Shown here one piece after another: positions 6,545-13,424 of a stretch of 19,626 bases of DNA; position 1 is the stretch's first letter, and each line of letters begins with the position of its first letter. The notes beneath the pieces were generated by a model. The model saw only the letters and a list, made by a program, of their open reading frames with translations, had not been told where the DNA came from and did no database searches. Source of the DNA: CAZCTO01 sp964501725 (GTDB lineage Bacteria > Bacillota > Clostridia > Saccharofermentanales > Saccharofermentanaceae). A program made the translations under genes and the position numbers. Location of the stretch: contig CAZCTO010000027.1 of the NCBI GenBank assembly GCA_964501725.1, forward strand, positions 1-19,626. Direction: 5' to 3'.

Positions 6545-6604
6545 GGGACAATTTAATTCTAAAGGGATGTTCAGTCCAAATGATAACCCTTTAAATTCGG
6601 TCCC
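6545..6604 (-). ncRNA. Sixth Y-like RNA (60 nt), outside the array
   Basis: Terminal stem GGGAC/GTCCC (5 bp), 5' bulge CGAA, second helix TAAAGGG/CCCTTTA (7 bp), then TTATCA at exactly the spacing seen in the array (CGA, ten nt, UUAUCA). The 3' internal strand is GAATTAAATT. It lies between the long structured RNA at 6623-6767 and the terminator at 6474-6501, on the same strand as the array but about 1.2 kb away. Confidence 0.75.
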
Positions 6605-6622
6605 CGTTCTATAAAATAAAAA

Positions 6623-6767
6623 GAGGGATTGCTTCCATTTTCAGGCGTTTCGTCGTTTTTCTGCGCTTCTCGTCTTCTTCGTTTCTGTCGTCCTCTTTGC
6701 GCTTTTCTTTCGCCTATTTGATTCGTGTTTATATGTGCTTCGCGTTTTCTTTCAGAAGCAATCCCTC
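6623..6767 (-). ncRNA. Stem-bounded, purine-rich structured RNA of unknown class
   Basis: The ends form a perfect 13-bp stem, GAGGGATTGCTTC with GAAGCAATCCCTC (6755-6767 and 6623-6635). Nested stems AGGCG/CGCCT (6711-6715 and 6643-6647) and GCGC/GCGC (6699-6702 and 6663-6666) lie inside, joined by almost pure purine loops with repeated ACGA-like motifs. A consensus T4-type late promoter ends 5 nt before it, which puts the predicted transcription start at its 5' end. A frame stays open through it but has no usual start codon. Confidence 0.55.
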
Positions 6768-6772
6768 AAAAC

Positions 6773-6780
6773 TATTTATA
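6773..6780 (-). promoter_or_regulatory. T4-type late promoter for the structured RNAs
   Basis: A perfect TATAAATA on the minus strand, 5 nt before the stem-bounded RNA at 6767. No protein gene follows before the terminator at 6474-6501. Confidence 0.65.
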
Positions 6781-6802
6781 CAACTCATATTTAATATCGG
6801 TC

Positions 6803-6989
6803 GACCGTTTCTGTGGTGGTTAACAGACCTTGCTTGTACTTGGCAAGAGCCAGGTCCCGTCGGTTCCTGCTGCTGTGATTATAATCAATAATCTTTCCAG
6901 CTTAACGGTCATAAATCAACAATGTTGCAAAGGACTTTTACCTTACCTCCACCGATCTTCGGCACGTGCGACTTTACACCGACAACATT
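6803..6989 (-). other. Non-coding stretch with further RNA structure, unassigned
   Basis: This stretch lies between the hammerhead cleavage product and the late promoter. A 7-bp stem GACCGTT/AACGGTC (6904-6910 and 6803-6809) encloses hairpins such as GATTAT-TGATT-ATAATC and CTTGC/GCAAG. Upstream of it, CAATGTTG and CAACATTG can pair and enclose a CCGA-AGA-TCGG hairpin. Several frames stay open for 30-45 codons, but none has a good start and ribosome-binding site. I see no recognised gene. Confidence 0.35.
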
Positions 6990-7062
6990 GTCAAAGACAA
7001 TCCGAAAATAACTTCCTGTCAATTTCGGAATGTTTCGGGTATTAAACCCTCATCAGTCTGAC
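6990..7062 (-). ncRNA. Type I hammerhead ribozyme
   Basis: Minus-strand order: stem I strand GTCAGA (7062-7057), CTGATGA (7056-7050), stem II GGGT-TTAAT-ACCC, GAAA (7036-7033), stem III strand ACATTCCGAAA, its loop, the return strand TTTCGGATTGT, the cleavage-site C at 6996 (triplet GTC), and stem I strand TTTGAC (6995-6990). Stem I has 6 bp with one wobble, stem III ten bp with one U-U mismatch. All core nucleotides are present, and the open stem is I, making it type I. It begins 13 nt after the stop codon of the gene at 7075-7425, so cleavage would trim that mRNA and free the downstream RNA. Confidence 0.85.
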
Positions 7063-7074
7063 TTTAATATTTAC

Positions 7075-7425
7075 TTACTGCACAGTTACCGCTTCGGTCT
7101 TTTCAGCTTTCTTATTTTGTACAATTGCGCCGCTTTTTGCGACCGGCTTAACATTTTTAACCGGCTTAACCGCTCTATTCTTTGCCGCGGTTTCTTTCTG
7201 CGTTTTAGGACTCTTGAGAGGCGCAGTTTTAATCTTCTCAACCAGTCCCCGCTCAACATCGTATGTTCCTCGGCCGTTTCTCAGTTTTGCATTTACTGCC
7301 CAATTTTGGGGCTTTAGACCGGCTTTCTTCCGTGTCTCCACAATTTCTTTCCTTGTCACTGTGGTGCGACCATAAGCGCTTTTGAGTAAATCTACAAAAG
7401 CTTGCTTTTCTGTTAGTGTTATCAT
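7075..7425 (-). CDS. Hypothetical protein with a basic tail
   Basis: 116 residues. The ATG at 7425 is preceded by GAGGAAATT. The first ~60 residues look like a small folded domain (EKQAFVDLLKSAYG, RKEIVETRKKAGLKPQNW, then GRGTYDV). The rest is a Lys/Ala/Val-rich low-complexity tail likely to be disordered and able to bind nucleic acid. I do not recognise the family. It has its own promoter-like sequence upstream, and its 3' end is followed by the hammerhead ribozyme, so its mRNA is expected to end in a ribozyme-generated 3' terminus. Confidence 0.7.
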   Translation of the reverse strand: MITLTEKQAFVDLLKSAYGRTTVTRKEIVETRKKAGLKPQNWAVNAKLRNGRGTYDVERGLVEKIKTAPLKSPKTQKETAAKNRAVKPVKNVKPVAKSGAIVQNKKAEKTEAVTVQ

Positions 7426-7466
7426 AATTTCCTCATTAATGAAGTTTTCTCAAACTTTCTATAGGT

Positions 7467-7496
7467 ATATTAGCACGATTTATGGTATATAGTCAA
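7467..7496 (-). promoter_or_regulatory. Sigma70-like promoter
   Basis: TTGACT (7496-7491), an 18-nt spacer and TAATAT (7472-7467) on the minus strand, with a start predicted near 7460, ahead of the gene at 7425. Confidence 0.45.
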
Positions 7497-7536
7497 TACT
7501 TATTTTTTGAGTAGTTATATCAAGCAGTTAGAATGC

Positions 7537-7878
7537 TTATTTTGATGTTTCGTAGTAGTTTCGGTACGAGGTGGTTACGGCTTTTTGAAGGATCAGATAA
7601 TTTTTTATATCTTCCGTATTTTCGGCAAGATTCTTATAGTTAGTTCCTGTCAGACCAAAAATAACAGGATCAATCTTTTTCGATTTCAATTCATTGAACA
7701 CGCCGGCGCAAGTCGATTCTGTCACAACAACAAATTCAACTTGCCGGAGTTTTAGAGGAGAAGGATCTTGCAGACTCAGATTTGATTTGTCAATTGGTTT
7801 AGTCCGAACGAGTAAATTACATCCAATTACCCCAAAGAATAATACAAGAAAAAGAACAAAAAGGATTTTCTTAATCAT
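7537..7878 (-). CDS. Outer-membrane lipoprotein, probable o-spanin
   Basis: 113 residues. It starts with a Lys pair and a hydrophobic signal (MIKKILFVLFLVLFFGVIGC) ending in a lipobox with Cys20, so it is a predicted lipoprotein of about 94 mature residues. Its start overlaps the stop of the adjacent i-spanin-like gene by 4 nt (ATGA). In two-component spanins, the lipoprotein in the outer membrane binds an inner-membrane coiled-coil partner and the pair fuses the membranes at the last step of lysis. This implies a Gram-negative host. The identification rests on architecture and gene order. Confidence 0.75.
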   Translation of the reverse strand: MIKKILFVLFLVLFFGVIGCNLLVRTKPIDKSNLSLQDPSPLKLRQVEFVVVTESTCAGVFNELKSKKIDPVIFGLTGTNYKNLAENTEDIKNYLILQKAVTTSYRNYYETSK

Positions 7879-8285
7879 TTTGTTTGAGCTCCAGTGATCT
7901 GTTCGATACTATCGAACACTTGCTTTGTCGCGATATTGATTCTTTTCTCTACTTGTTCGGGAGCAGAAATGGTAACCTGTTCCAAGGTTTTCTTTTTCTT
8001 GATTTCTCGATAGAGTTTGTCTCTCAATTGATTCGAACTGTCAATGGCTTCTTTCATCTGGTCTTGGTAGTTTTTGTATTCTGACTGAATCTTTGTTATA
8101 TCAGATTCAAGATTTTTGATCGTTTGTTCCTGCAGTTGTGCAGAAACTATCAACTCTTTCTTTTCATTTGTTAATTTGTCGACTCTGTGTTGGTAATAAA
8201 AAATTGTTCCAACTACAAGTATGATGCCGATTACTATAAGACTTATCTTAGATGTTAAAAATTCCCAGACTACTAACCAAGGCAT
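7875..8285 (-). CDS. Inner-membrane coiled-coil protein, probable i-spanin
   Basis: 136 residues. A transmembrane segment near residues 13-31 is followed by a long charged region rich in Gln/Glu/Lys heptads (about residues 35-115), the usual build of an i-spanin with a periplasmic coiled coil. The ATG at 8285 is preceded by GGAG. It overlaps the o-spanin gene by 4 nt. No endolysin or holin is seen beside it, so the lysis genes are dispersed, as in T4. Confidence 0.75.
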   Translation of the reverse strand: MPWLVVWEFLTSKISLIVIGIILVVGTIFYYQHRVDKLTNEKKELIVSAQLQEQTIKNLESDITKIQSEYKNYQDQMKEAIDSSNQLRDKLYREIKKKKTLEQVTISAPEQVEKRINIATKQVFDSIEQITGAQTK

Positions 8286-8286
8286 A

Positions 8287-8835
8287 TTATTTCTCCAACG
8301 GAGGCAAAACAGGAGTTCTTGTCAACATTTTAGGCTTTTTCCGGACTACTGCATTGCCATCAGAAACTCCATAAACATTTGGCCCAGTATGATTTGCAGG
8401 CAGACCTCCTTCGTCTTCCATTATATCATCGAGCTTTTCCAGTTCTTTTACTTTTTCGGGATCGCTTTCTATCTCTTCGAAGAAATCTGCAAAACTTTCA
8501 TATAATTGATCTTCTGACATGTTTTCAAGGTTCTTTTCTTCTTTCATTAATAGCAATGCTGCAGCATATGTTGCAAGCATACTTCTACCAAACGGAAGCA
8601 TTTGAATTATTTTCTTGATATTGAAAACAACCGTATCGAATACTGTATATGCGTTTTTCTCTTCTTTTGTATGGAGGTCTTTTCGCCTTCTGAGAACTTT
8701 TCCATTCTTATCGATTATTCCGAGTTTGAATGCAGGAGTTTTTTCGAATGGAGTGACCAACTTTTTGATCAGTGTATACAATACGAAAATATCTATGACA
8801 CGTCCCTCAATCAGTAATGTATTTCTATTATTCAC
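8287..8835 (-). CDS. Conserved T4-like phage protein, function unknown
   Basis: 182 residues. The N-terminus reads as a conserved core (IDIFVLYTLIKKLVTPFEKT, then AFKLGIIDKNGKVL) that I recall from many T4-like phages as an uncharacterised, possibly structure-related protein. The C-terminal third is acidic, then basic and Pro-rich. Its start overlaps the end of the upstream gene by 4 nt. A TATAAATA within that upstream gene (8885-8892) could drive this gene and the spanins late in infection. Confidence 0.75.
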   Translation of the reverse strand: MNNRNTLLIEGRVIDIFVLYTLIKKLVTPFEKTPAFKLGIIDKNGKVLRRRKDLHTKEEKNAYTVFDTVVFNIKKIIQMLPFGRSMLATYAAALLLMKEEKNLENMSEDQLYESFADFFEEIESDPEKVKELEKLDDIMEDEGGLPANHTGPNVYGVSDGNAVVRKKPKMLTRTPVLPPLEK

Positions 8836-9206
8836 TTAAGATTCCTCAAAACTTGGGCAACATGCAAATCTACAGGCTCCTCAATATTTATATCATCCTC
8901 TTTGACATAGTTGAGATACAAAAGAAATGTGCGGAGTATTGAATGGAATTTTTTATCGAGCTTGAAGAAAAGCAGACGAACACCTGCAGGTATCTCGAAG
9001 AGATTGAAAAATACTATCAGGTGATTTAAAATCAGGCGTTCATTGAGTTTATGGGTGGCGAGGTAACTGTTTAAATGACGTTTGATATATTTGATTCTTC
9101 GCAAATCTTGATAAAATTCTTCCACACTAATACAATTTGGATTGTCATAGTGCTTCATTGCAAAGAGAACAAATGTATCTTCTGTCAATGGTACATCGCC
9201 GCCCAT
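8832..9206 (-). CDS. Conserved T4-like phage protein, function unknown
   Basis: 124 residues with the pattern MKHYDNPNC-x-SVEEF-x-DL near residues 17-33, a basic helix (RRIKYIKRHL) and LNERLILNHLIVFFNLF. I recall this combination from a small conserved family in T4-like phages with no assigned function. No strong ribosome-binding site is visible. It lies directly after the surface-protein gene and overlaps the next gene by ATGA. Confidence 0.75.
   Translation of the reverse strand: MGGDVPLTEDTFVLFAMKHYDNPNCISVEEFYQDLRRIKYIKRHLNSYLATHKLNERLILNHLIVFFNLFEIPAGVRLLFFKLDKKFHSILRTFLLYLNYVKEDDINIEEPVDLHVAQVLRNLK
8885..8892 (-). promoter_or_regulatory. T4-type late promoter within a coding region
   Basis: A perfect TATAAATA on the minus strand, about 50 nt before the ATG at 8835 and inside the preceding gene. 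It could serve the 8835 gene and the spanin pair, although it may be chance in coding DNA. Confidence 0.4.
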
Positions 9207-9241
9207 AATTCACATGTTCATAATCTAAAACGCTCCAAGTA

Positions 9242-11877
9242 TTAGCTCGGAGAGGCCGAAACACTCTCGGACGGACTCTCAGAAACACTCGCGGATTCCG
9301 ATTCACTCGGAGAGGCCGAAACACTCTCGGACGGACTCTCAGAAACACTCGCGGATTCCGNNNNNNNNNNNNNNNNNNNNNNNNNNNNNNNNNNNNNNNN
9401 NNNNNNNNNNNNNNNNNNNNNNNNNNNNNNNNNNNNNNNNNNNNNNNNNNNNNNNNNNNNCTCGGAGAGGCCGAAACACTCTCGGACGGACTCTCAGAAA
9501 CACTCGCGGATTCCGATTCACTCGGACTCGCAGAAACACTCGCGCTCGGAGAAGGACTATAAGAAGAGTCTGTCACCGTACGAGTTTCCGCGGCAGCTCC
9601 GATGGCCGAACTTACGGTCTTAGAAGCAGAAACTCCATGAGTTACCGCGTCAACAATTGTTCCACTCAAAGTCTGAGCGCCGATTGACATTGTATGAGAA
9701 CCGGCCGGAACTGTCTCGGGTGTAGTATTATCAGTTTTCTTATCAAAAACAACTTCAAGAACATTAGTTTGTGCAGCGGCATACAGTGTAATCGGAGAAG
9801 CTCCGTCTGAACATGTTATCACAATTCCTGCGTGAGCAGAAACATCAACATGATTGTCATATGTTACTGTTACTGCAAGGGCTTCACCTTCAGCATATTC
9901 ATCCGCGCTCCAATCAATTGCCGTTATTGCAGGGGCCGCAATAACTCTTGTTCCTGCTGCAGTTCCTTGGTCAGCAGAAATGTCATATGACACCTCTAGC
10001 TCTGTTCCTGCATCATAGATTGTGCTTCCAATTGTCTGTGCGCCAATTGAAAGAGTTCCTGCTTCGTCTGGAATAACAATTTCGGTTTCCGCGTCGGAAT
10101 CATATGCAAACAGCACGTCCGTTACACCAGACTGCGCGGCTGCATACAAAGTAATGTTGCCAGAGTTTTGAGTCGATGTTACAACCAAAGTAGAACCCTC
10201 GACAACATCTACAGTACCATCAAAAGTCACTGTGGCGGAAAGTTCGTCTCCGCGAGAATATGAAGCGTCATCAAATGCAACAGAAGAAACTGCTGCTTTC
10301 TTGATTGTCGCAACAGCCGCAAGAGAACCACCAGACATATAATCTACCGGAGCCCAAGAACCATTCGTAAGTGTCTCGGCAACTGTATATGCATTGCCGG
10401 CAGTACCTGGAATAATCGAGGTAATTGTCAAAGCAAGGTTTGCAACAGTGGCGGTAACATGAGCATTCGCCGTCATAGCTTCTGCATATGCAACTCCTGC
10501 GCCACTTCCGAGATTAATCGCATTGCAAAGATTTTCGAGAGAAAGTTGTGCAGATGCGCCAATTGCGACATTGCCATCGGCTTCTGTCAGAGTGGTTTGG
10601 AAAGTATAAGTTTTTCCATTGACCACAACAGTCTCAGTATTCAAAGGCTGACCGGTCAAAGTCAACACTGCAGTGGCGGATTCATCTGAGGCAACTGCAA
10701 CAGAGATAGCACGAGAAGAAGCTTGGCCGGCACCAGAAGCCAATGTTGCAGCAGCAAATGCACCAGTAGCATGTGTATCAGTGGTGGCAATGCTGTTGCC
10801 GGCGGTTCCGCCGGTTTTTGCCGTCACAACCATTGTAAGGGCCGTTGCTCCTGCAGCCGCAGTTACCGTCGGATGAATAGTCATCGCCGCGGCATAATCT
10901 AAACCGGCAGTACCTTCAAGATTAATAGCTTTAATTAAATTGTTCAGAGATAACTGAGCGGTTGAGCCGATTGCGACATTTCCATCTGTATTTGTCAAGG
11001 TTGTTTGAAATGTATATACCTTTTCATCAATTGTGACCGTATTATTATTCCCCGGCTGGCCGGTAACCGTAAATGTTCCGTATGCTTTTACCTGATCACC
11101 GACGGATGCGTCAACCACTGTTCCACCAAGAGTCTGAGATGCGACTGAAAGAGTCGCCGCTTCGTCTGGAATTGTTTCTGCAGTAGTATTGTCAGACTGT
11201 CTATCATAGACAACTTCGTATACATTAGTCTGGCCTGCTGCAGCATAAAGAGTCTTGCCCGTTCCGGTAGAAGTCACAACAATCGTCGAACCGGCGGTCA
11301 CGGTAACTCTCTCATTGTACTGAACAGTAACCGAGTAAGGATCTCCACGAACCAAATCAGAACCGGTAAACGCAACACCGACAACATCGGCGGCGCCTGC
11401 TTTATCAGCCAAATCTCTGATAGAAACCAACACTTCATCTGTACCGTCTTCAAGAGTTGCGGCGCCCCAAGAACCCAGAGTTACAGTATCGGTCGTGGCA
11501 ATCGAATTTCCTTCTGTGCCGGCTTCTTTTGCAGTAACATTTAATTTGCCTTCTGCTACACTTGCTTCGACATATGCGTTCAGGGTAGTAGCTGCGGCAT
11601 ATACTGTGCCGGAGCCTGCGCCGAGATTTATCGCCGCAGAAAGGTTTCGTAACGAACTGTCAGGAGTCGTGCCAATTTTAACATAGCCGTCAGTATTTGA
11701 AAGAGTCGTTTTAAAAGTATAAGTCTTGCCTCCTATCACGACAGTTTCCGCATCTGCTGGGCCGGTCGAGGTAAGAGTAAATACGCCTTTTGCGTGAGTT
11801 AACGGGACTTTCCAACCAACGTCGGTTGCAACCGCGTCTGTTCTATAAACCGGTGGGGTATCGATAGTCCAAGTCAT
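9242..11877 (-). CDS. Modular repeat-rich virion surface/tail protein, interrupted by a scaffold gap
   Basis: The ATG at 11877 follows AGGAG and a near-consensus late promoter. Two domain types alternate. Type A (about residues 25-150, 265-385 and 400-515) has TVVIGGKTYTFKTTL, then DGYVKIG, then an AINL helix and GTEGNSIATTDT. Type B is Ig-like (about 160-260, 530-640 and 650-760) with ITLYAAAQ and GTLSIGAQTIG. A Ser/Glu/Pro/Ala tail of 20-residue repeats follows and ends ASPS-stop at 9242. Such proteins are virion adhesins, fibres or head/tail decorations; I cannot say which. With 100 N the two sides are out of frame, so the true gap is not 100 nt. Frames read through the gap below 9242 are artefacts. 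Confidence 0.8.
9246..9520 (-). repeat. 60-bp tandem repeats encoding a Ser-rich tail, with scaffold gap
   Basis: A 60-bp unit (starting CTCGGAGAGGCC on the plus strand) occurs at 9246-9305, 9306-9360 (cut by the gap) and 9461-9520; a degenerate partial unit follows at 9521-9560. The visible units are identical. The run of N at 9361-9460 is exactly 100, a placeholder. Keeping the repeat phase needs 5 + 60k missing bases, which also restores the reading frame. Confidence 0.95.
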
Positions 11878-12064
11878 TTTAAATCTCCTGTATTAAATCT
11901 TCTTCGTATTTCGAAATTCTAAACTATTTATTACTTTGCTATAATCATACCATATCTGGGATCTACTTTGGCAATTTCTTCAAGGATATTATCTAATTCC
12001 TTGATGGCATTATTAACAAATTCTTGAATGTGTTTTGCAGTAGAAACGTGAGAAAGGGAAGATA
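11465..12064. repeat. Direct repeat copy 2 (~600 bp)
   Basis: This copy covers the first ~140 codons of the surface protein, its upstream region and the last ~43 codons of the gene before it. It closely matches 12221-12823. The identity breaks sharply at GAAGATA on the right and near CCAAGAAC on the left. Confidence 0.9.
11925..11932 (-). promoter_or_regulatory. Near-consensus T4-type late promoter for the surface protein
   Basis: AATAAATA (7 of 8 matches to TATAAATA), about 47 nt before the ATG at 11877, followed by AGGAGA as ribosome-binding site. Confidence 0.5.
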
Positions 12065-12188
12065 CGGGCGCAATCTTGACGGCCTGCCCAGGAGGATTAA
12101 AAACGGGTTTTTCAGTGGCGGGCTTAGGGGAAACTCCTCCTCTTTCGATTCGTCCCTCTGATATTACCGTCTTATCTTTATCGCACAT
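11931..12188 (-). CDS. Chimeric small protein from duplication
   Basis: 86 residues from the ATG at 12188, preceded by GGAGAAGAAA. The first ~42 residues (MCDKDKTVISEGRIERGGV, then a Pro/Lys-rich linker) are not found elsewhere in the window. The last ~43 residues, starting SSLSHVSTAKHIQEF, are identical to the C-terminus of the gene at 12690-13001. The junction coincides with the end of the duplicated block, so this frame is a fusion created by recombination. The ribosome-binding site is good and the frame intact, so it may be expressed. Function unknown. Confidence 0.6.
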   Translation of the reverse strand: MCDKDKTVISEGRIERGGVSPKPATEKPVFNPPGQAVKIAPVSSLSHVSTAKHIQEFVNNAIKELDNILEEIAKVDPRYGMIIAK

Positions 12189-12636
12189 TTTCTTCTCCGC
12201 AATAGTCAACGCTGCAGAATACCCAAGAACCAAGATTTACAGTGTCGGTCGTAGCAATAGAATTTCCTTCGGTGCCGGCCTCTTTTGCAGTAACATTTAA
12301 TTTGCCTTCTGCCACGCTTGCTTCAACATATGCGTTCAGGGTAGTAGCGGCTGCATATGTCGTGCCGGCGCCAGCATCGAGATTGATAGCAGCGGCAAGG
12401 TTTCTTAATGATGCGTCAAGAGTTGTTCCGATCTTGACATAGCCATCGGTATTCGACAATGACGTTTTAAAAGTATAAGTCTTGCCACCTATTACGACAG
12501 TCTCCGCATCTGCTGGTCCGGTTGATGTAAGAGTAAATACTCCTTTTGCACGAGTTAATGGGACTTTCCAGCCGGTGTCACTTGCAACCGCGTCTGTTCT
12601 GTAAACTGGTGGGGTGTCGATAGTCCAATTTGACAT
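12178..12636 (-). pseudogene. Truncated duplicate of the surface-protein N-terminus
   Basis: 152 residues. The first ~138 match the N-terminus of the protein starting at 11877 with few substitutions (MSNWTIDTPPVYRTDAVAS against MTWTIDTPPVYRTDAVAT). The match ends at LGSW, and an unrelated 14-residue tail leads to a stop. It keeps the same ribosome-binding site (AGGAGA) and near-consensus late promoter, so a single type A domain could still be made. Its end overlaps the chimeric gene by 11 nt. Confidence 0.75.
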
Positions 12637-12823
12637 TTTAAATCTCCTGTGTTAAATCTTCTTCGTATTTCGAAATTCTAAACTATTTATTACTTTGCTA
12701 TAATCATACCATATCTGGGATCTACTTTGGCAATTTCTTCAAGGATATTATCTAATTCCTTGATGGCATTATTAACAAATTCTTGAATGTGTTTTGCAGT
12801 AGAAACGTGAGAAAGGGAAGATA
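12221..12823. repeat. Direct repeat copy 1 (~600 bp)
   Basis: This is the partner of 11465-12064, offset by 756-759 bp because of one codon inserted at the protein start. The non-coding part and the SSLSHVST coding part are almost identical, while the surface-protein part has scattered differences. Confidence 0.9.
12684..12691 (-). promoter_or_regulatory. Near-consensus T4-type late promoter (duplicate copy)
   Basis: AATAAATA upstream of the truncated duplicate at 12636, identical in context to the one at 11925-11932. Confidence 0.45.
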
Positions 12824-13001
12824 GGGCAAATTCTGCGTCTGTCAATTTCTTTGAAACAAACTGCAAATTTGACTTATGAGATTCAATATCTTTGAGGCGT
12901 TTGTACAAATCGCCGCGAGCATTGAACATGTTCTGTGTTCCTGCTTCCGCGAGAATTTCTTCTTGAAGACTTTCTCGTATAGTGTCCATCCATGTTTTCA
13001 T
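12690..13001 (-). CDS. Hypothetical helical protein
   Basis: 103 residues from the ATG at 13001. Mostly alpha-helical by composition, with an amphipathic start (MKTWMDTIRESLQEEILAEA), a charged middle, and a C-terminus (SSLSHVSTAKHIQEF) that is duplicated in the chimeric gene at 11931-12188. It lies between the acidic protein at 13027-13422 and the surface-protein cluster, suggesting a virion or assembly role. I do not recognise a family. Confidence 0.7.
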   Translation of the reverse strand: MKTWMDTIRESLQEEILAEAGTQNMFNARGDLYKRLKDIESHKSNLQFVSKKLTDAEFALSSLSHVSTAKHIQEFVNNAIKELDNILEEIAKVDPRYGMIIAK

Positions 13002-13026
13002 ATCTGGGCTTCTCTTGTGTATATAT

Positions 13027-13422
13027 TTACTCTTCTTCTGAATTTTCTTCAGGTTCTTTGATCAATTTTCCTGAACGAGAGATTTCTTCCATCTCGAATT
13101 CGTTATACATTGTATCGTCGCCGATATCATCTGGATTCCACCGAGGTTCAACCGATGTCAATGTCTGATCATAACCATAGTCTGCCTGAACAGGTGGTCT
13201 CTGAACTTGATTATCACCATTTCTCCATGTTACCTTGACATAGCGATCGAACTCTTCTCTTTTTTCCGGAGACAACATATCAGGAGATTCAACACCGAAA
13301 AACTTCAGTGCCCGAGTGACGATATGGATATAATTTGGATCAGTAGAAACTTGATTTTCTTTGATTAATTTCTCCGCCGCCTCAACAAGACCGGCAGGAA
13401 GGTCCTTGATAGAAAATGACAT
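13027..13422 (-). CDS. Hypothetical acidic protein
   Basis: 131 residues, starting MSFSIKDLPAGLVEAAEKLI. A helical N-terminal half is followed by an acidic, Pro/Tyr-containing half ending in a run of Glu. The opening motif (DLPxxLVEAA) recurs in small T4-like phage proteins that I know only as hypothetical. It starts 3 nt after the stop of the upstream gene and probably shares its transcript. Confidence 0.65.
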   Translation of the reverse strand: MSFSIKDLPAGLVEAAEKLIKENQVSTDPNYIHIVTRALKFFGVESPDMLSPEKREEFDRYVKVTWRNGDNQVQRPPVQADYGYDQTLTSVEPRWNPDDIGDDTMYNEFEMEEISRSGKLIKEPEENSEEE

Positions 13423-13424
13423 AT

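Noticed and set aside
6540..6766. Open frame encoding an Arg-rich peptide through the structured RNA and the sixth Y RNA
   Set aside because: It follows a stop codon with no ATG, GTG or TTG start. The purine bias explains the open frame, and its end is the Y-like RNA.
7500..7540. Terminator hairpin AAGCA/TGCTT after the o-spanin gene
   Set aside because: Only 5 bp, AT-rich, and without a U tract on the minus strand.
9145..9241. C-terminal Arg-rich extension of the surface protein and a large frame through the N run
   Set aside because: This is a frame artefact of the arbitrary 100-N gap; in the correct frame the repeats end at the stop codon at 9242-9244.
9246..9520. CRISPR-like array
   Set aside because: The 60-bp units are contiguous with no spacers and encode a Ser-rich protein tail.
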